This document shows, in pieces, positions 8,527 through 17,542 of a stretch of 37,212 nt of DNA (its first letter is position 1; each line of letters starts with the position of its first letter). The translations under genes and the position numbers were made by a program. This DNA is from Candidatus Blautia faecigallinarum (GTDB lineage Bacteria; Bacillota; Clostridia; Lachnospirales; Lachnospiraceae), in NCBI GenBank assembly GCA_019116385.1, contig DXBU01000041.1:1-37212 (forward strand). The letters are read 5' to 3'. The notes below the pieces were generated by a model. That model searched no databases. It was not told the DNA's origin and saw only the letters and a program-made list of their open reading frames with translations.

Positions 8527-8715
8527 TTGAATAAGGAAAAGGAAGTAAAAGCTTATCTAAATGGAGAGCTTTCCCCAAAGGAAAAAATGAAATACGAGAT
8601 CGCAGAAGAACTGGGGATCCTGGACAAAGTCCTGGAAAAGGGCTGGAAAAGCCTTTCCGCCAAAGAAACAGGCCGCATCGGAGGCCTGATGACACGAAAG
8701 AACAAGAAAAATTAA
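8527..8715 (+). CDS. Alpha/beta-type small acid-soluble spore protein (SASP)
   Basis: A 62-residue protein of the DNA-binding alpha/beta SASP family, which coats spore DNA and protects it from UV and heat. Recognisable family signatures are KMKYEIAEELGI (helix 1, containing the germination-protease site around YE/IA) and SAKETGRIGGLMTRK (helix 2 with the conserved GxIGG). I chose TTG at 8527 because AAGGAG at 8511-8516 is 10 nt upstream. The in-frame GTG at 8518 would sit only 1 nt after that site. A sigma-G-like promoter precedes it and a strong terminator follows, so it is a monocistronic late-forespore gene between two unrelated operons. It is shorter and more basic than classical SspA/B. 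Confidence 0.75.
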   Translation: MNKEKEVKAYLNGELSPKEKMKYEIAEELGILDKVLEKGWKSLSAKETGRIGGLMTRKNKKN

Positions 8716-8720
8716 TTCAC

Positions 8721-8760
8721 AAGCATTGCCGGGAAAAGTTATTCCAGGCAGTGCTTTTTT
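8721..8760 (+). terminator. Rho-independent terminator after the SASP gene
   Basis: A 10-bp stem AAGCATTGCC/GGCAGTGCTT (8721-8730 with 8747-8756, one G-U pair) is extendable inward by GGGA/TTCC. It runs directly into a T-run at 8755-8761. Confidence 0.8.
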
Positions 8761-8762
8761 AT

Positions 8763-8770
8763 GTTATACT
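8763..8770 (+). promoter_or_regulatory. Extended -10 promoter candidate for cdd-deoC
   Basis: TATACT at 8765-8770 is preceded by TG at 8762-8763 with one base between, forming an extended -10. The -35 region 17 nt upstream (TTCCAG at 8742-8747) is poor and lies inside the preceding terminator. Confidence 0.4.
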
Positions 8771-8827
8771 AGCTATATATTCAAAAACAACCATCATATG
8801 GATTTCGGATAAAGCGAGGTAAAACAG

Positions 8828-9259
8828 ATGCATGCATTAAAGGCGGAACAAAAAAAGGAACTGATCAGGAGTGCTTTCTTGGCACAAAAAAGGGCTTATA
8901 CCCCCTATTCCGGATTTCAGGTAGGGGCGGCCCTTTTGACAAGAGATGGAAAAATTTATGAGGGCTGCAACATTGAGAACGCTTCCTTTGGGGCAACCAA
9001 CTGTGCAGAGCGGACAGCTTTTTTTCGGGCCGTATATGAAGGGGAAAGGGACTTTTTGGCCATTGCAATTGTAGGAAAACCGGAAAGAGCACAAGAATTT
9101 CAGTACTGTGCCCCCTGCGGGATCTGCCGCCAGGTCATGGCGGAATTCTGCTCACCCAAAGAATTCCAGATCCTTCTTCCAAGATCCGAAGAGGACTATA
9201 AGGAATACACACTGGAAGAACTGCTTCCCTTAAGCTTTACAGAAGATTCTATGAAATAA
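8828..9259 (+). CDS. cdd: Cytidine deaminase
   Basis: A 143-residue homotetrameric-type cytidine deaminase (converts cytidine and deoxycytidine to uridine and deoxyuridine) in the cytoplasm. The zinc ligands are Cys59 in NCAER and Cys97/Cys100 in PCGICRQ. Glu61 is the catalytic proton shuttle, and CNIENASFGATNCAE is the family signature. Length is typical (about 130-145). The ATG at 8828 follows GCGAGG with 7-8 nt spacing. deoC starts 23 nt downstream, so the two probably form a nucleoside salvage operon. Confidence 0.95.
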   Translation: MHALKAEQKKELIRSAFLAQKRAYTPYSGFQVGAALLTRDGKIYEGCNIENASFGATNCAERTAFFRAVYEGERDFLAIAIVGKPERAQEFQYCAPCGICRQVMAEFCSPKEFQILLPRSEEDYKEYTLEELLPLSFTEDSMK

Positions 9260-9282
9260 AGAGAGTTAGGAGGAGATGGTGG

Positions 9283-9942
9283 ATGAATAGTTCAGAAATT
9301 TTGTCCCATGTAGATCATACACAGCTAAAGGCATATGCCACCTGGGATGACATCATAAAATTATGCGAAGAAGCGATCCGTCTGAAGACCGCCTCTGTGT
9401 GCGTGCCGCCCTGCTATGTGGGGAAGATCCGGGAAGCCTTTACGGATCAGGTGCGCATCTGCACCGTTGTGGGCTTTCCCTTGGGCTACAGTGTGACGGA
9501 GGCCAAGGTAGCGGAGGTCAAACAGGCGCTTCTTGACGGGGCCGATGAGATTGACGTAGTGGTGAATATCTGTGATGTAAAGAACCATGATTTCGGTGCA
9601 GTCAAAGAAGAGCTTACAAAGATCCGAAAGGCCTGCGGCACCCATATCCTGAAAGTGATCATCGAGACCTGCTACCTTACCGAAGAGGAAAAGATCCAGC
9701 TCTGCGGCATCATCACCCAGACAGGGGCGGATTATATCAAGACTTCCACCGGATTTGGAACCGCAGGCGCCAAGCTTAGCGATATTGAGCTGTTTAAAGA
9801 ACACATCGGCTCCCAGGTGAAGATCAAGGCGGCGGGAGGCATCCGCAGCGCGGAAAGCATGGAAGCGTTTTTAAATGCCGGCTGCGACCGTATCGGCAGC
9901 AGTTCCGCAGCGGCAGTTTTTGAGGGGGATATCCGGGAATAA
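9283..9942 (+). CDS. deoC: Deoxyribose-phosphate aldolase
   Basis: A 219-residue class I aldolase (2-deoxyribose-5-phosphate to acetaldehyde plus glyceraldehyde-3-phosphate), a TIM barrel. Lys153 in YIKTSTGFG is the Schiff-base lysine. The second conserved lysine is in KIKAAGGIR (about residue 182). DEIDVVVN and IIETCYL are further family motifs. AGGAGG at 9269-9274 supports the ATG at 9283. With cdd it lets the cell use deoxynucleosides as a carbon source. The ABC transporter genes start 33 nt later and may be cotranscribed, though they have no obvious metabolic link. Confidence 0.95.
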   Translation: MNSSEILSHVDHTQLKAYATWDDIIKLCEEAIRLKTASVCVPPCYVGKIREAFTDQVRICTVVGFPLGYSVTEAKVAEVKQALLDGADEIDVVVNICDVKNHDFGAVKEELTKIRKACGTHILKVIIETCYLTEEEKIQLCGIITQTGADYIKTSTGFGTAGAKLSDIELFKEHIGSQVKIKAAGGIRSAESMEAFLNAGCDRIGSSSAAAVFEGDIRE

Positions 9943-9975
9943 GACCAGAAAGGAGAAAAGCAGCAAGAGGAAACT

Positions 9976-10692
9976 ATGGAGGAATATGTAGAAGATTATG
10001 TGAAGCTGGAAAACGTTTCAAAAGTATACGGCACAAAAGAAGTAAAGATCGTAGCCGTAGATGAGATCAGTTTTCAGATAGCCAAAGGAGAGTTCGTGGT
10101 GATCGTGGGCCCCAGCGGGGCGGGAAAGACTACGGTTCTGAACATTCTGGGGGGAATGGATAAGGCCAGCGGCGGAAAAATATGGGTGGACGGAAAAAAT
10201 ATCGCCCGGTATTCCAGCCGGCAGCTTACGGCTTACCGCAGAGAGGATATTGGTTTTGTCTTCCAGTTTTATAATCTGGTGCCGAATCTGACCGCATTAG
10301 AAAATGTGGAATTGGCACTGCAGATCTGCAAGAATCCCCTGGACGCCAGAGAGGTGCTGGAAGAGGTGGGCCTGAAGGACCGGCTTAAAAATTTTCCGGC
10401 CCAGTTATCCGGCGGCGAGCAGCAGAGGGTATCCATAGCCAGGGCCCTTGCCAAAAATCCCAAGCTTTTGCTGTGCGATGAGCCCACCGGCGCTTTGGAC
10501 TACCAGACCGGAAAGGCCATCCTTAAGCTTCTGCAGGATATGTGCAGGGAAAGAGGAATGACGGTGATCGTGATCACCCACAACTCCGCCCTGACTCCCA
10601 TGGCGGACCGGGTGATCCGGATCAAAAATGGAAAAGTGGCTGCAATGACGCAAAATGAGCATCCTACTCCGGTAGAGGAGATCGAGTGGTAG
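9976..10692 (+). CDS. ABC transporter ATP-binding protein (MacB/LolD type)
   Basis: A 238-residue ATPase. Walker A is GPSGAGKT (residues 45-52), the Q-loop is in [13 protein letters not shown], the ABC signature [14 protein letters not shown] starts at 144, Walker B is [12 protein letters not shown], and the switch histidine is in VITHNSAL. The sequence class is that of the FtsE/LolD/MacB mechanotransmission ATPases, which pair with FtsX-fold permeases. The permease gene begins 8 nt after the stop. Ribosome site AGAGGAA lies just before the ATG. Confidence 0.92.
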   Translation: MEEYVEDYVKLENVSKVYGTKEVKIVAVDEISFQIAKGEFVVIVGPSGAGKTTVLNILGGMDKASGGKIWVDGKNIARYSSRQLTAYRREDIGFVFQFYNLVPNLTALENVELALQICKNPLDAREVLEEVGLKDRLKNFPAQLSGGEQQRVSIARALAKNPKLLLCDEPTGALDYQTGKAILKLLQDMCRERGMTVIVITHNSALTPMADRVIRIKNGKVAAMTQNEHPTPVEEIEW

Positions 10693-10700
10693 GTGAGACG

Positions 10701-13700
10701 ATGAAGAAAGCATTACATAAAGAATTTTGGATGGAGATCCGAAGAAGTAAGGCGAGGTTTATTTCCATTTTTCTGATCGTTGCCCTGGGAGTCGCTTTTT
10801 TTTCCGGGATCCAGGCGGCATCGCCGGACATGCGCTACTCTGGAGACGCCTACTATGATGAAAGCCGTCTTATGGACCTGAAAGTCATGGGAACGATGGG
10901 CCTTACCGATGAAGATGTAAAGGCTCTTTCCAAGGTAGAGGGGGTAGAGACGGCGGAAGGCGCCTATGCTGCGGATGTCCTTTGTGACGACAGTGAGGCT
11001 GCGGTAGTGCTGCATGTGGAGTCCATAAATAAAGAAGTCAACAAGATCTCCCCTTCCCAGGGCCGGATCCCTGAAAAAAGCGGAGAATGTTTTTTAGACA
11101 GGGAATTTGCCTCTTCCAGGGGCTACAAAGTAGGGGACACCATTACCGTTACCCAGGAAGAAGGCAGTGACCTTTTAAAGAAGGAATCTTTTACCATAAC
11201 CGGAATAGGCAGCAGTCCTTTGTATATATCTTTCAGCAGGGGCAACACCACCCTTGGCTCCGGAGAAGTGAACGGATTTATGTATGTGCTGCCGGAAGAC
11301 TTTGACCAGGAGGTTTATACCCAGATCTATCTGCAGATCCACGAGGCAGAGGATCTGATCAGTTATACAGACGCCTATGACAATCTGGTAGATAAAATAG
11401 AAGAACGGGTGGAAGGGATCCAGGATGTACAGTGCCAGGCCCGGTACGATGAGATCTTATCCGATGCCCAAAAAGAGATCGATGATGCAGAAAAGGAGCT
11501 TGCAGACGGGAAGAAAGAGGCACAGGAAGAACTGTCCGATGCCCGGCAGCAGCTGAAAGACGCCCGGGAGGAACTGGACAGCGGAAGACAGGAATACGAG
11601 GACGGTGTCCGGCAGCTGGAAGATGCCCGGGAAGAATTGTCCGATGCCCGGCAGCAGATCGCGGACGCCAAAGAGCAGGTGGCCGATGGCTGGTCCCAGC
11701 TGGAAAGCGCCAAGGCCCAGGCCGAAAGCGGCTATGCGGAATTAGCCTCCGCCAAGGAACAGCTGGACAGCGGCTGGGCGCAGCTAAATGCGGCCCAGGA
11801 ACAGGCCGATGGGGGATACGCCCAGTTAAATGCCGCCAAAGAACAGCTTCAGGCGGGTCGAAAGGAAATACAGAGCGCGAAAAAACTTTTGGATCAAAGA
11901 CAGCAGGAAGTGACCAATGGCCTGGCGCAGATCCAACAGGGACGGGAACAGCTGAATGTCCAGGAAACCCAGCTGAAGGAAAACAGAGAGCAATGCCAGA
12001 GCGGACTGTCCGCTGTGGCGGCAGGGGAGGCCCAGCTTTTGGAAGCCCAAAACCAGCTTTCGGCCGCCCAGGCGGATCTTGCAGCGAGACAGGCAGCATA
12101 TGAAGAGGCGGCAGCATCCCAAAGCTATTCGGAAGAAGAACTGGCAGCCATGGCCGCCCAGCTGGCGGCTTATGAGCAGGAGGTGAATGCCCAGGCCGCT
12201 GCTTTGGAAACACAGAAACAAACGCTGGCGGCTCAGAGAAGTGAGCTGGAGGCCAGCCTTTCCCAGATCGATGCAGGCCTTTCCCAGATCCAGCAGAGCC
12301 GGGAGGAACTTACTCAGACAGAAAGCCAGCTAAATGCCGGCCAGACAGAGATCACACAGGGCTATGGGGAACTGGAAAAAAGGCAGGCCCAGATTTCCAG
12401 TGCCAAAGAGGAGATCCAGAGGAACCAGGCATCCCTGGATGCCGCTCAGGCGGAATTGGACGCCAATCGCCGGACGCTGAATGCAAGCCAGGCGCAGTAC
12501 GATGCCGGCATGGCAGAATACCAGTCCGGACAGGAACAGATCGCCCAGAGCGAGGCTACCCTGTCCCAGAGCGAAGAGGAGATCCGGGAGAACGAACAGA
12601 AGCTCAATGACGGGGAAGAGGAGATCCGGGAGAACGAACAGACCCTGGCCGATGCAAAAAAGGAACTGGACGACGGAGAAAAAGAATGGGAAGAAGGCCG
12701 CCGGGACTACCAGGAGGGAAGAAAGGAAGCCCAGGAGGAGATCGCGGAGGGAGAACAAAAGCTTGCCGATGCCAAAAAAGAACTGGAGGACCTGGAAAAA
12801 CCGGAGTGGATCTTGTCCACCCGGGCAGATCTGCCGGAGTACAGTGACTATGGAGACAATGCAGACCGGATCCGCAACATCGGACAGGTCTTTCCGGTCC
12901 TGTTCTTTTTGGTGGCAGCCCTGATCAGCCTGACTACCATGACAAGAATGGTAGAGGAGCAGAGGACCCAGATCGGGACTATGAAGGCTTTGGGGTATGG
13001 AAAGTATGATATTGCTTCCAAATATCTGAATTATGCCTTTCTGGCCACCGTTGGGGGCAGCGTTTTCGGCGTTTTGATCGGGCAGAAGATCCTGCCCTAT
13101 ATCATCATCCAGGCCTATGGCATTATGTACCACAATATGGCAAGCAGCATGCAGATCCATTATGAACTGCGGTATGCACTGATCGCCTCTGTGGCAGCAG
13201 TGGTCTGCACCATTGGGGCAACGCTTTTTTCCTGCTACAAGGAGCTTGCGGAGACGCCGGCTTCCCTGATGCGCCCGCCTGCGCCTAAGGAAGGAAAACG
13301 GGTGCTGATCGAGCGGGTCACCTTTATATGGAAGCATTTGAACTTTTCCTGGAAATCTACTTTGCGGAATCTGTTCCGCTATAAAAAACGGCTTTTTATG
13401 ACCATCTTTGGCATAGCGGGAAGTATGGCGCTGCTTTTGGTGGGCTATGGCCTCCAGGACTCCATCATGGATATCGCCCTGCGCCAGTATGAGGATCTGC
13501 AGCATTATGAAGGCATGATCATTGACGATGAGGACGCGGAGGAAGAGGAACGCAGGGAACTGCTCTCTTATCTGGATGAAAACGAAAAGATCGACCATTA
13601 TACCCGGGTACAGCTTACTTCTATGACGGTGCCTACAGGGAAATCCAATTTAAGCGTATATGTATATGTGCCGGAAAATGTGGAGAATTTCAGCGAGGAT

Positions 13701-14480
13701 GTGACCCTCCAGGACCGCGTCACGAAAGAAACGTATACCCTCACCGATGAGGGAGCGGCTGTCAGTGAAAAAACAGCGGTCATGAATGATCTGGATGTGG
13801 GGGATATGCTTACCATCGAAAAGGATAACCAGGAATACCAGGTAAAGATCGCGGTGATCACGGAAAATTATATGGGCCATTACATTTACATGACGCCCAG
13901 GGTGTACGAAGAAACCTTTGGAGAAAAGCCGGATTATGCGGATATCGTATTTTCCATGAAGGAAGGATACGAAGAGGATCTGGAGAAAACAGGAGAAGAG
14001 ATCCTTACTTACCCTGCGGCTTTAAGTGTCAGCTATACCGCCAGCATCGCGGATCAGCTGGAGCGGATGCTCAGCAGCCTGGGAGCGGTGATCGTGGTGC
14101 TGATCGTGTCTGCGGGCATGCTGGCCTTTGTGGTTTTGTACAATCTGAACAATATCAATATCACGGAACGCCAGAGAGAACTGGCCACTTTGAAGGTGCT
14201 GGGCTTTTATGACCAGGAGGTTTCCATGTATGTGTTCCGGGAGAATGTGCTGCTGACCATGATCGGAGTGGCAGCCGGAGCCGTGCTGGGGATCTTCCTT
14301 CATCGGTATGTGATCACCACAGTGGAGGTGGACGCGGTAATGTTCGGAAGAGTGATCCGCCCCTTAAGTTTTGTGTACAGTGCCTTGTTTACCTGCGGAT
14401 TTTCTGCGGTGGTAAATATGGCCATGCATTTCAAACTGAAAAAGATCGACATGGTGGAATCCTTAAAGAGCGTGGAATAA
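10701..14480 (+). CDS. FtsX/MacB-like ABC permease with a giant extracytoplasmic coiled coil
   Basis: A 1259-residue permease partner of the preceding ATPase. The first helix is at about 15-37 (RFISIFLIVALGVAFF). An extracytoplasmic MacB-like domain (about 40-250) follows, then an almost uninterrupted coiled coil (about 253-706) rich in Q, E, A, K and D. After this come the FtsX helices (about 735-860), a second N-terminal-type helix (TIFGIAGSMALLLVGYG, about 900), a second extracytoplasmic domain and the final FtsX helices (about 1125-1255). The duplicated FtsX halves are usual for this class; the coiled coil is the oddity. The ATG at 10701 is chosen over the in-frame GTG at 10686, which overlaps the ATPase gene. 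Substrate is unknown. The mechanotransmission class suggests energised work outside the membrane rather than simple import. Confidence 0.85.
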   Translation: MKKALHKEFWMEIRRSKARFISIFLIVALGVAFFSGIQAASPDMRYSGDAYYDESRLMDLKVMGTMGLTDEDVKALSKVEGVETAEGAYAADVLCDDSEAAVVLHVESINKEVNKISPSQGRIPEKSGECFLDREFASSRGYKVGDTITVTQEEGSDLLKKESFTITGIGSSPLYISFSRGNTTLGSGEVNGFMYVLPEDFDQEVYTQIYLQIHEAEDLISYTDAYDNLVDKIEERVEGIQDVQCQARYDEILSDAQKEIDDAEKELADGKKEAQEELSDARQQLKDAREELDSGRQEYEDGVRQLEDAREELSDARQQIADAKEQVADGWSQLESAKAQAESGYAELASAKEQLDSGWAQLNAAQEQADGGYAQLNAAKEQLQAGRKEIQSAKKLLDQRQQEVTNGLAQIQQGREQLNVQETQLKENREQCQSGLSAVAAGEAQLLEAQNQLSAAQADLAARQAAYEEAAASQSYSEEELAAMAAQLAAYEQEVNAQAAALETQKQTLAAQRSELEASLSQIDAGLSQIQQSREELTQTESQLNAGQTEITQGYGELEKRQAQISSAKEEIQRNQASLDAAQAELDANRRTLNASQAQYDAGMAEYQSGQEQIAQSEATLSQSEEEIRENEQKLNDGEEEIRENEQTLADAKKELDDGEKEWEEGRRDYQEGRKEAQEEIAEGEQKLADAKKELEDLEKPEWILSTRADLPEYSDYGDNADRIRNIGQVFPVLFFLVAALISLTTMTRMVEEQRTQIGTMKALGYGKYDIASKYLNYAFLATVGGSVFGVLIGQKILPYIIIQAYGIMYHNMASSMQIHYELRYALIASVAAVVCTIGATLFSCYKELAETPASLMRPPAPKEGKRVLIERVTFIWKHLNFSWKSTLRNLFRYKKRLFMTIFGIAGSMALLLVGYGLQDSIMDIALRQYEDLQHYEGMIIDDEDAEEEERRELLSYLDENEKIDHYTRVQLTSMTVPTGKSNLSVYVYVPENVENFSEDVTLQDRVTKETYTLTDEGAAVSEKTAVMNDLDVGDMLTIEKDNQEYQVKIAVITENYMGHYIYMTPRVYEETFGEKPDYADIVFSMKEGYEEDLEKTGEEILTYPAALSVSYTASIADQLERMLSSLGAVIVVLIVSAGMLAFVVLYNLNNINITERQRELATLKVLGFYDQEVSMYVFRENVLLTMIGVAAGAVLGIFLHRYVITTVEVDAVMFGRVIRPLSFVYSALFTCGFSAVVNMAMHFKLKKIDMVESLKSVE
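11688..11897 (+). repeat. Five tandem 14-residue repeats in the permease coiled coil
   Basis: Codons 330-399 of the permease encode five consecutive 14-residue units starting GWSQLESA, GYAELASA, GWAQLNAA, GYAQLNAA and GRKEIQSA. The pattern is G-aromatic-x-x-L/I-x-x-A. Looser copies continue on both sides. The period equals two heptads, as expected for a long rod. Confidence 0.75.
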
Positions 14481-14534
14481 AAAATCGATAAGTATGAATT
14501 CTTTGGTAGAACTGTGAATTTAACGGAAATGTCC

Positions 14535-14563
14535 TTGACAAGAGAAAAAAATGTAATTATAGT
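14535..14563 (+). promoter_or_regulatory. Sigma-A promoter of the valS operon
   Basis: TTGACA (14535-14540), a 17-nt spacer and TATAGT (14558-14563). Transcription should begin near 14570, at the 5' end of the T-box leader. Confidence 0.8.
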
Positions 14564-14584
14564 AGTACCCAGGAAAATGGCTAG

Positions 14585-14809
14585 GAAGAAGAGGAGTAGA
14601 CGGTTGTCCCGTACAGAGAGGAATGCCCAGGGCTGGAAGGCTTCCACGGAAGAGACCGCCGAAGGTAGCTTTGGAGCCGGGAAGCCGAGGGCAGCTGCTG
14701 TAGGTTTTCACGTAGTCCTGCGTTAAAGGAAAAGAGAGGCAGGGTTTCCCTGCAACGAAGGTGGTACCGCGGTTTATTCGCCCTTCACACATTGGTGTGA
14801 GGGGCGTTT
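14585..14809 (+). promoter_or_regulatory. T-box riboswitch (valine tRNA-sensing)
   Basis: The leader fills most of the 392-nt gap before valS. Visible parts are an AGTA motif of stem I (14595-14598), the probable specifier codon GTA (14665-14667, Val) followed by the usual GCTTTGGAGCC context, and the T-box proper AACGAAGGTGGTACCGCGG (14754-14772). A terminator stem follows. The antiterminator bulge TGGT (14762-14765) would pair with the ACCA end of an uncharged tRNA-Val whose discriminator is A. Uncharged tRNA-Val should favour antitermination and valS expression. Confidence 0.93.
14779..14809 (+). terminator. T-box intrinsic terminator
   Basis: A 12-bp stem (14779-14790 with 14795-14806) has the loop ATTG and is followed by TTTC. 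It competes with the antiterminator formed by the T-box sequence. Confidence 0.85.
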
Positions 14810-14872
14810 CCATTCTGAGCAGAGCCGCCGGGACACCATAACTATATTGCAGATAAAGCACAGGAGGTCATT

Positions 14873-17527
14873 ATGAGCAAAGAACTGGCAAAGACATATG
14901 ATCCCAAAGGCATAGAAGAGCGCCTTTACCAGAAATGGATGGACAATGGATATTTTCACGCAAAGGTAAACCCGGACAAAAAGCCGTTTACCATTGTGAT
15001 GCCGCCGCCCAATGTTACCGGGCAGCTTCACATGGGGCATGCCCTGGATGAGACCATGCAGGATATCCTGATCCGTTTTAAGCGGATGCAGGGTTATGAA
15101 GCCCTTTGGCAGCCGGGGACCGACCATGCGGCCATCGCCACAGAGGTGAAGGTCATCGAAAAGCTGAAAAGCGAAGGCATTGACAAGAATGAGATCGGCC
15201 GGGAAGAATTCCTTAAGCATGCCTGGGCATGGAAAGAAGAGTACGGCGGAAAGATCATCAACCAGCTGAAAAAACTGGGTGCTTCCGCAGACTGGGAGAG
15301 AGAGCGGTTCACCATGGATGAAGGCTGCTCCAAGGCTGTCCAGGAAGTGTTTATCAAGTTATATGAAAAAGGCTATATTTATAAAGGTTCCCGGATCATC
15401 AACTGGTGCCCGGTGTGCCAGACTTCGATCTCCGATGCGGAAGTGGAGCATGAGGACCAGGACGGCTTTTTCTGGCATATCAATTACCCCATTGTTGGAG
15501 AGGAAGGACGATTTGTAGAGATCGCCACCACCCGTCCGGAGACGATGCTTGGAGACACTGCCGTGGCGGTAAATCCTGAGGATGAGCGCTATAAGGACCT
15601 GGTGGGAAAGATGCTGAAGCTGCCCCTTACGGACAGAGAGATCCCGGTGATCGCAGACGAATATGTGGACAAAGAGTTCGGTACCGGCTGCGTGAAGATC
15701 ACACCGGCCCATGACCCCAATGACTTTGAGGTAGGAAAGCGCCACAACCTGGAAGAGATCAACATTATGAATGACGACGCTACCATCAATGAGCTGGGCG
15801 GAAAGTATGCAGGCATGGACCGCTATGAAGCCCGGAAAGCCATGGTGGAGGATCTAAAAGAGCAGGGACTTCTGGTAAAGGTTGTTCCCCATTCCCACAG
15901 TGTGGGGACCCATGACCGCTGCGGGACCACCGTGGAGCCCATGATCAAGCCCCAGTGGTTTGTAAAAATGGACGAGATGGCCAAGGCGGCAATCAAGGTC
16001 CTGGAAACAGGAGAGCTGAAATTTGTCCCCCAGAGATTTGATAAGATCTATCTCCACTGGCTGGAGAACATCCGCGACTGGTGTATTTCCCGCCAGCTGT
16101 GGTGGGGACACCGGATCCCGGCTTATTACTGTGACGCATGCGGGGAAGTAGTGGTTGCGGCGGAAATGCCGAAGACCTGCCCCAAATGCGGCGGCACCCA
16201 TTTCCATCAGGATGAAGATACCCTGGATACCTGGTTCAGCTCGGCCCTCTGGCCTTTCTCTACTTTGGGCTGGCCGGAAAAGACGCCGGAACTGGAATAT
16301 TTTTATCCCACCGATGTGCTGGTGACCGGGTATGACATCATCTTCTTCTGGGTGATCCGTATGGTGTTCTCGGCTCTGGAACAGACCGGGAAGGCGCCTT
16401 TCCATCATGTGCTGATCCATGGCCTTGTGCGGGATTCCCAGGGAAGGAAAATGAGCAAATCCCTTGGAAACGGCATTGACCCGCTGGAAGTGATCGACAA
16501 ATACGGAGCGGACGCCCTGCGTCTGACTTTGATCACCGGAAACGCGCCGGGAAACGATATGCGTTTTTATTGGGAACGTGTGGAAGCCAGCAGAAACTTT
16601 GCCAATAAGATCTGGAACGCGTCCCGCTTTATCCAGATGAACCTGGAAGGAAAGCAGGTAGAAGAGCCGGAGACGTTAGAGGCGCTTTGGACAGAGGACA
16701 AATGGATCCTTTCCCGTTTGAACACAGTGGTCCGGGAAGTAACCGAGAATATGGACAAATACGAGCTGGGCATCGCGGTACAGAAAGTTTATGACTTCCT
16801 TTGGGACGAGCTTTGCGACTGGTATATCGAGCTTGCCAAGGTCCGCCTGTGGAAGGCCGAAGAAGATCCCAAGGCGGCAAATGCGGCATTGTGGACCCTG
16901 CGTACGGTGCTCACTGAGGGATTAAAACTCCTTCATCCCTTTATGCCCTTTATCACAGAGGAGATTTACTGTACCCTTCTTCCCAATGAGGAATCCATCA
17001 TGATCTCTTCCTGGCCGGAATACCAGGAAAGCCGGAATTTCCCGGAGGCAGAGGCGGCGATCCGGAGTTATCAGGAGGCAGTGCGGGGCATCCGAAACGT
17101 GCGGACAAAGATGAATGTTCCTCAGAACCGCAGGACTAATGTTTACATTGTCGGCCGGGACGAGGCCTGCTGCCGGATGTACGAAGGCTCCAGGAGATCC
17201 TTTGTAAATCTGGCTCACGCCAGCGAGATCCATGTGCAGACAGACAAGGCGGGGATCGGAGAGGACGCGGTATCCATCGTAGTATCCAATGCGGTGGTAT
17301 ATCTTCCCCTGGAAGACCTGGTTGACAGGGAAAAGGAAACCGAGCGCCTTACCAAGGAGCAGGACCGCCTTGTGAAAGAAATCGCCCGCTGCCAGGGAAT
17401 GCTGAACAATCCTAATTTTGTAAACAAAGCTCCCGCAGCCAAGGTAGAAGCGGAAAAAGAAAAGCTTCAGAAATATCAGGAAATGATGGAAAAGGTAAAT
17501 ATGCAGCTGGAACAACTGAAAAAGTAG
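14873..17527 (+). CDS. valS: Valyl-tRNA synthetase
   Basis: An 884-residue class I aminoacyl-tRNA synthetase charging tRNA-Val. The HIGH motif is in [15 protein letters not shown] (about 43-57) and the KMSKS motif is at residues 526-530. The CP1 editing domain lies between them, including [15 protein letters not shown]. Two CxxC pairs (CDACGE and CPKCGG, about 422-444) suggest a zinc-binding insert. Residues about 815-884 form the C-terminal coiled-coil tRNA-binding arm. Length is normal for bacterial ValRS. AGGAGG precedes the ATG. It is regulated by the upstream T-box. The next gene starts 15 nt after the stop and probably shares the transcript. Confidence 0.98.
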   Translation: MSKELAKTYDPKGIEERLYQKWMDNGYFHAKVNPDKKPFTIVMPPPNVTGQLHMGHALDETMQDILIRFKRMQGYEALWQPGTDHAAIATEVKVIEKLKSEGIDKNEIGREEFLKHAWAWKEEYGGKIINQLKKLGASADWERERFTMDEGCSKAVQEVFIKLYEKGYIYKGSRIINWCPVCQTSISDAEVEHEDQDGFFWHINYPIVGEEGRFVEIATTRPETMLGDTAVAVNPEDERYKDLVGKMLKLPLTDREIPVIADEYVDKEFGTGCVKITPAHDPNDFEVGKRHNLEEINIMNDDATINELGGKYAGMDRYEARKAMVEDLKEQGLLVKVVPHSHSVGTHDRCGTTVEPMIKPQWFVKMDEMAKAAIKVLETGELKFVPQRFDKIYLHWLENIRDWCISRQLWWGHRIPAYYCDACGEVVVAAEMPKTCPKCGGTHFHQDEDTLDTWFSSALWPFSTLGWPEKTPELEYFYPTDVLVTGYDIIFFWVIRMVFSALEQTGKAPFHHVLIHGLVRDSQGRKMSKSLGNGIDPLEVIDKYGADALRLTLITGNAPGNDMRFYWERVEASRNFANKIWNASRFIQMNLEGKQVEEPETLEALWTEDKWILSRLNTVVREVTENMDKYELGIAVQKVYDFLWDELCDWYIELAKVRLWKAEEDPKAANAALWTLRTVLTEGLKLLHPFMPFITEEIYCTLLPNEESIMISSWPEYQESRNFPEAEAAIRSYQEAVRGIRNVRTKMNVPQNRRTNVYIVGRDEACCRMYEGSRRSFVNLAHASEIHVQTDKAGIGEDAVSIVVSNAVVYLPLEDLVDREKETERLTKEQDRLVKEIARCQGMLNNPNFVNKAPAAKVEAEKEKLQKYQEMMEKVNMQLEQLKK

Positions 17528-17542
17528 TGAAGGAGCATGCAG

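Noticed and set aside
12330..13598. Long minus-strand frame opposite the ABC permease
   Set aside because: It is a mirror of the repetitive coiled-coil codons (Gln/Glu/Ala on plus give Leu/Phe-rich on minus). No independent signals were found.
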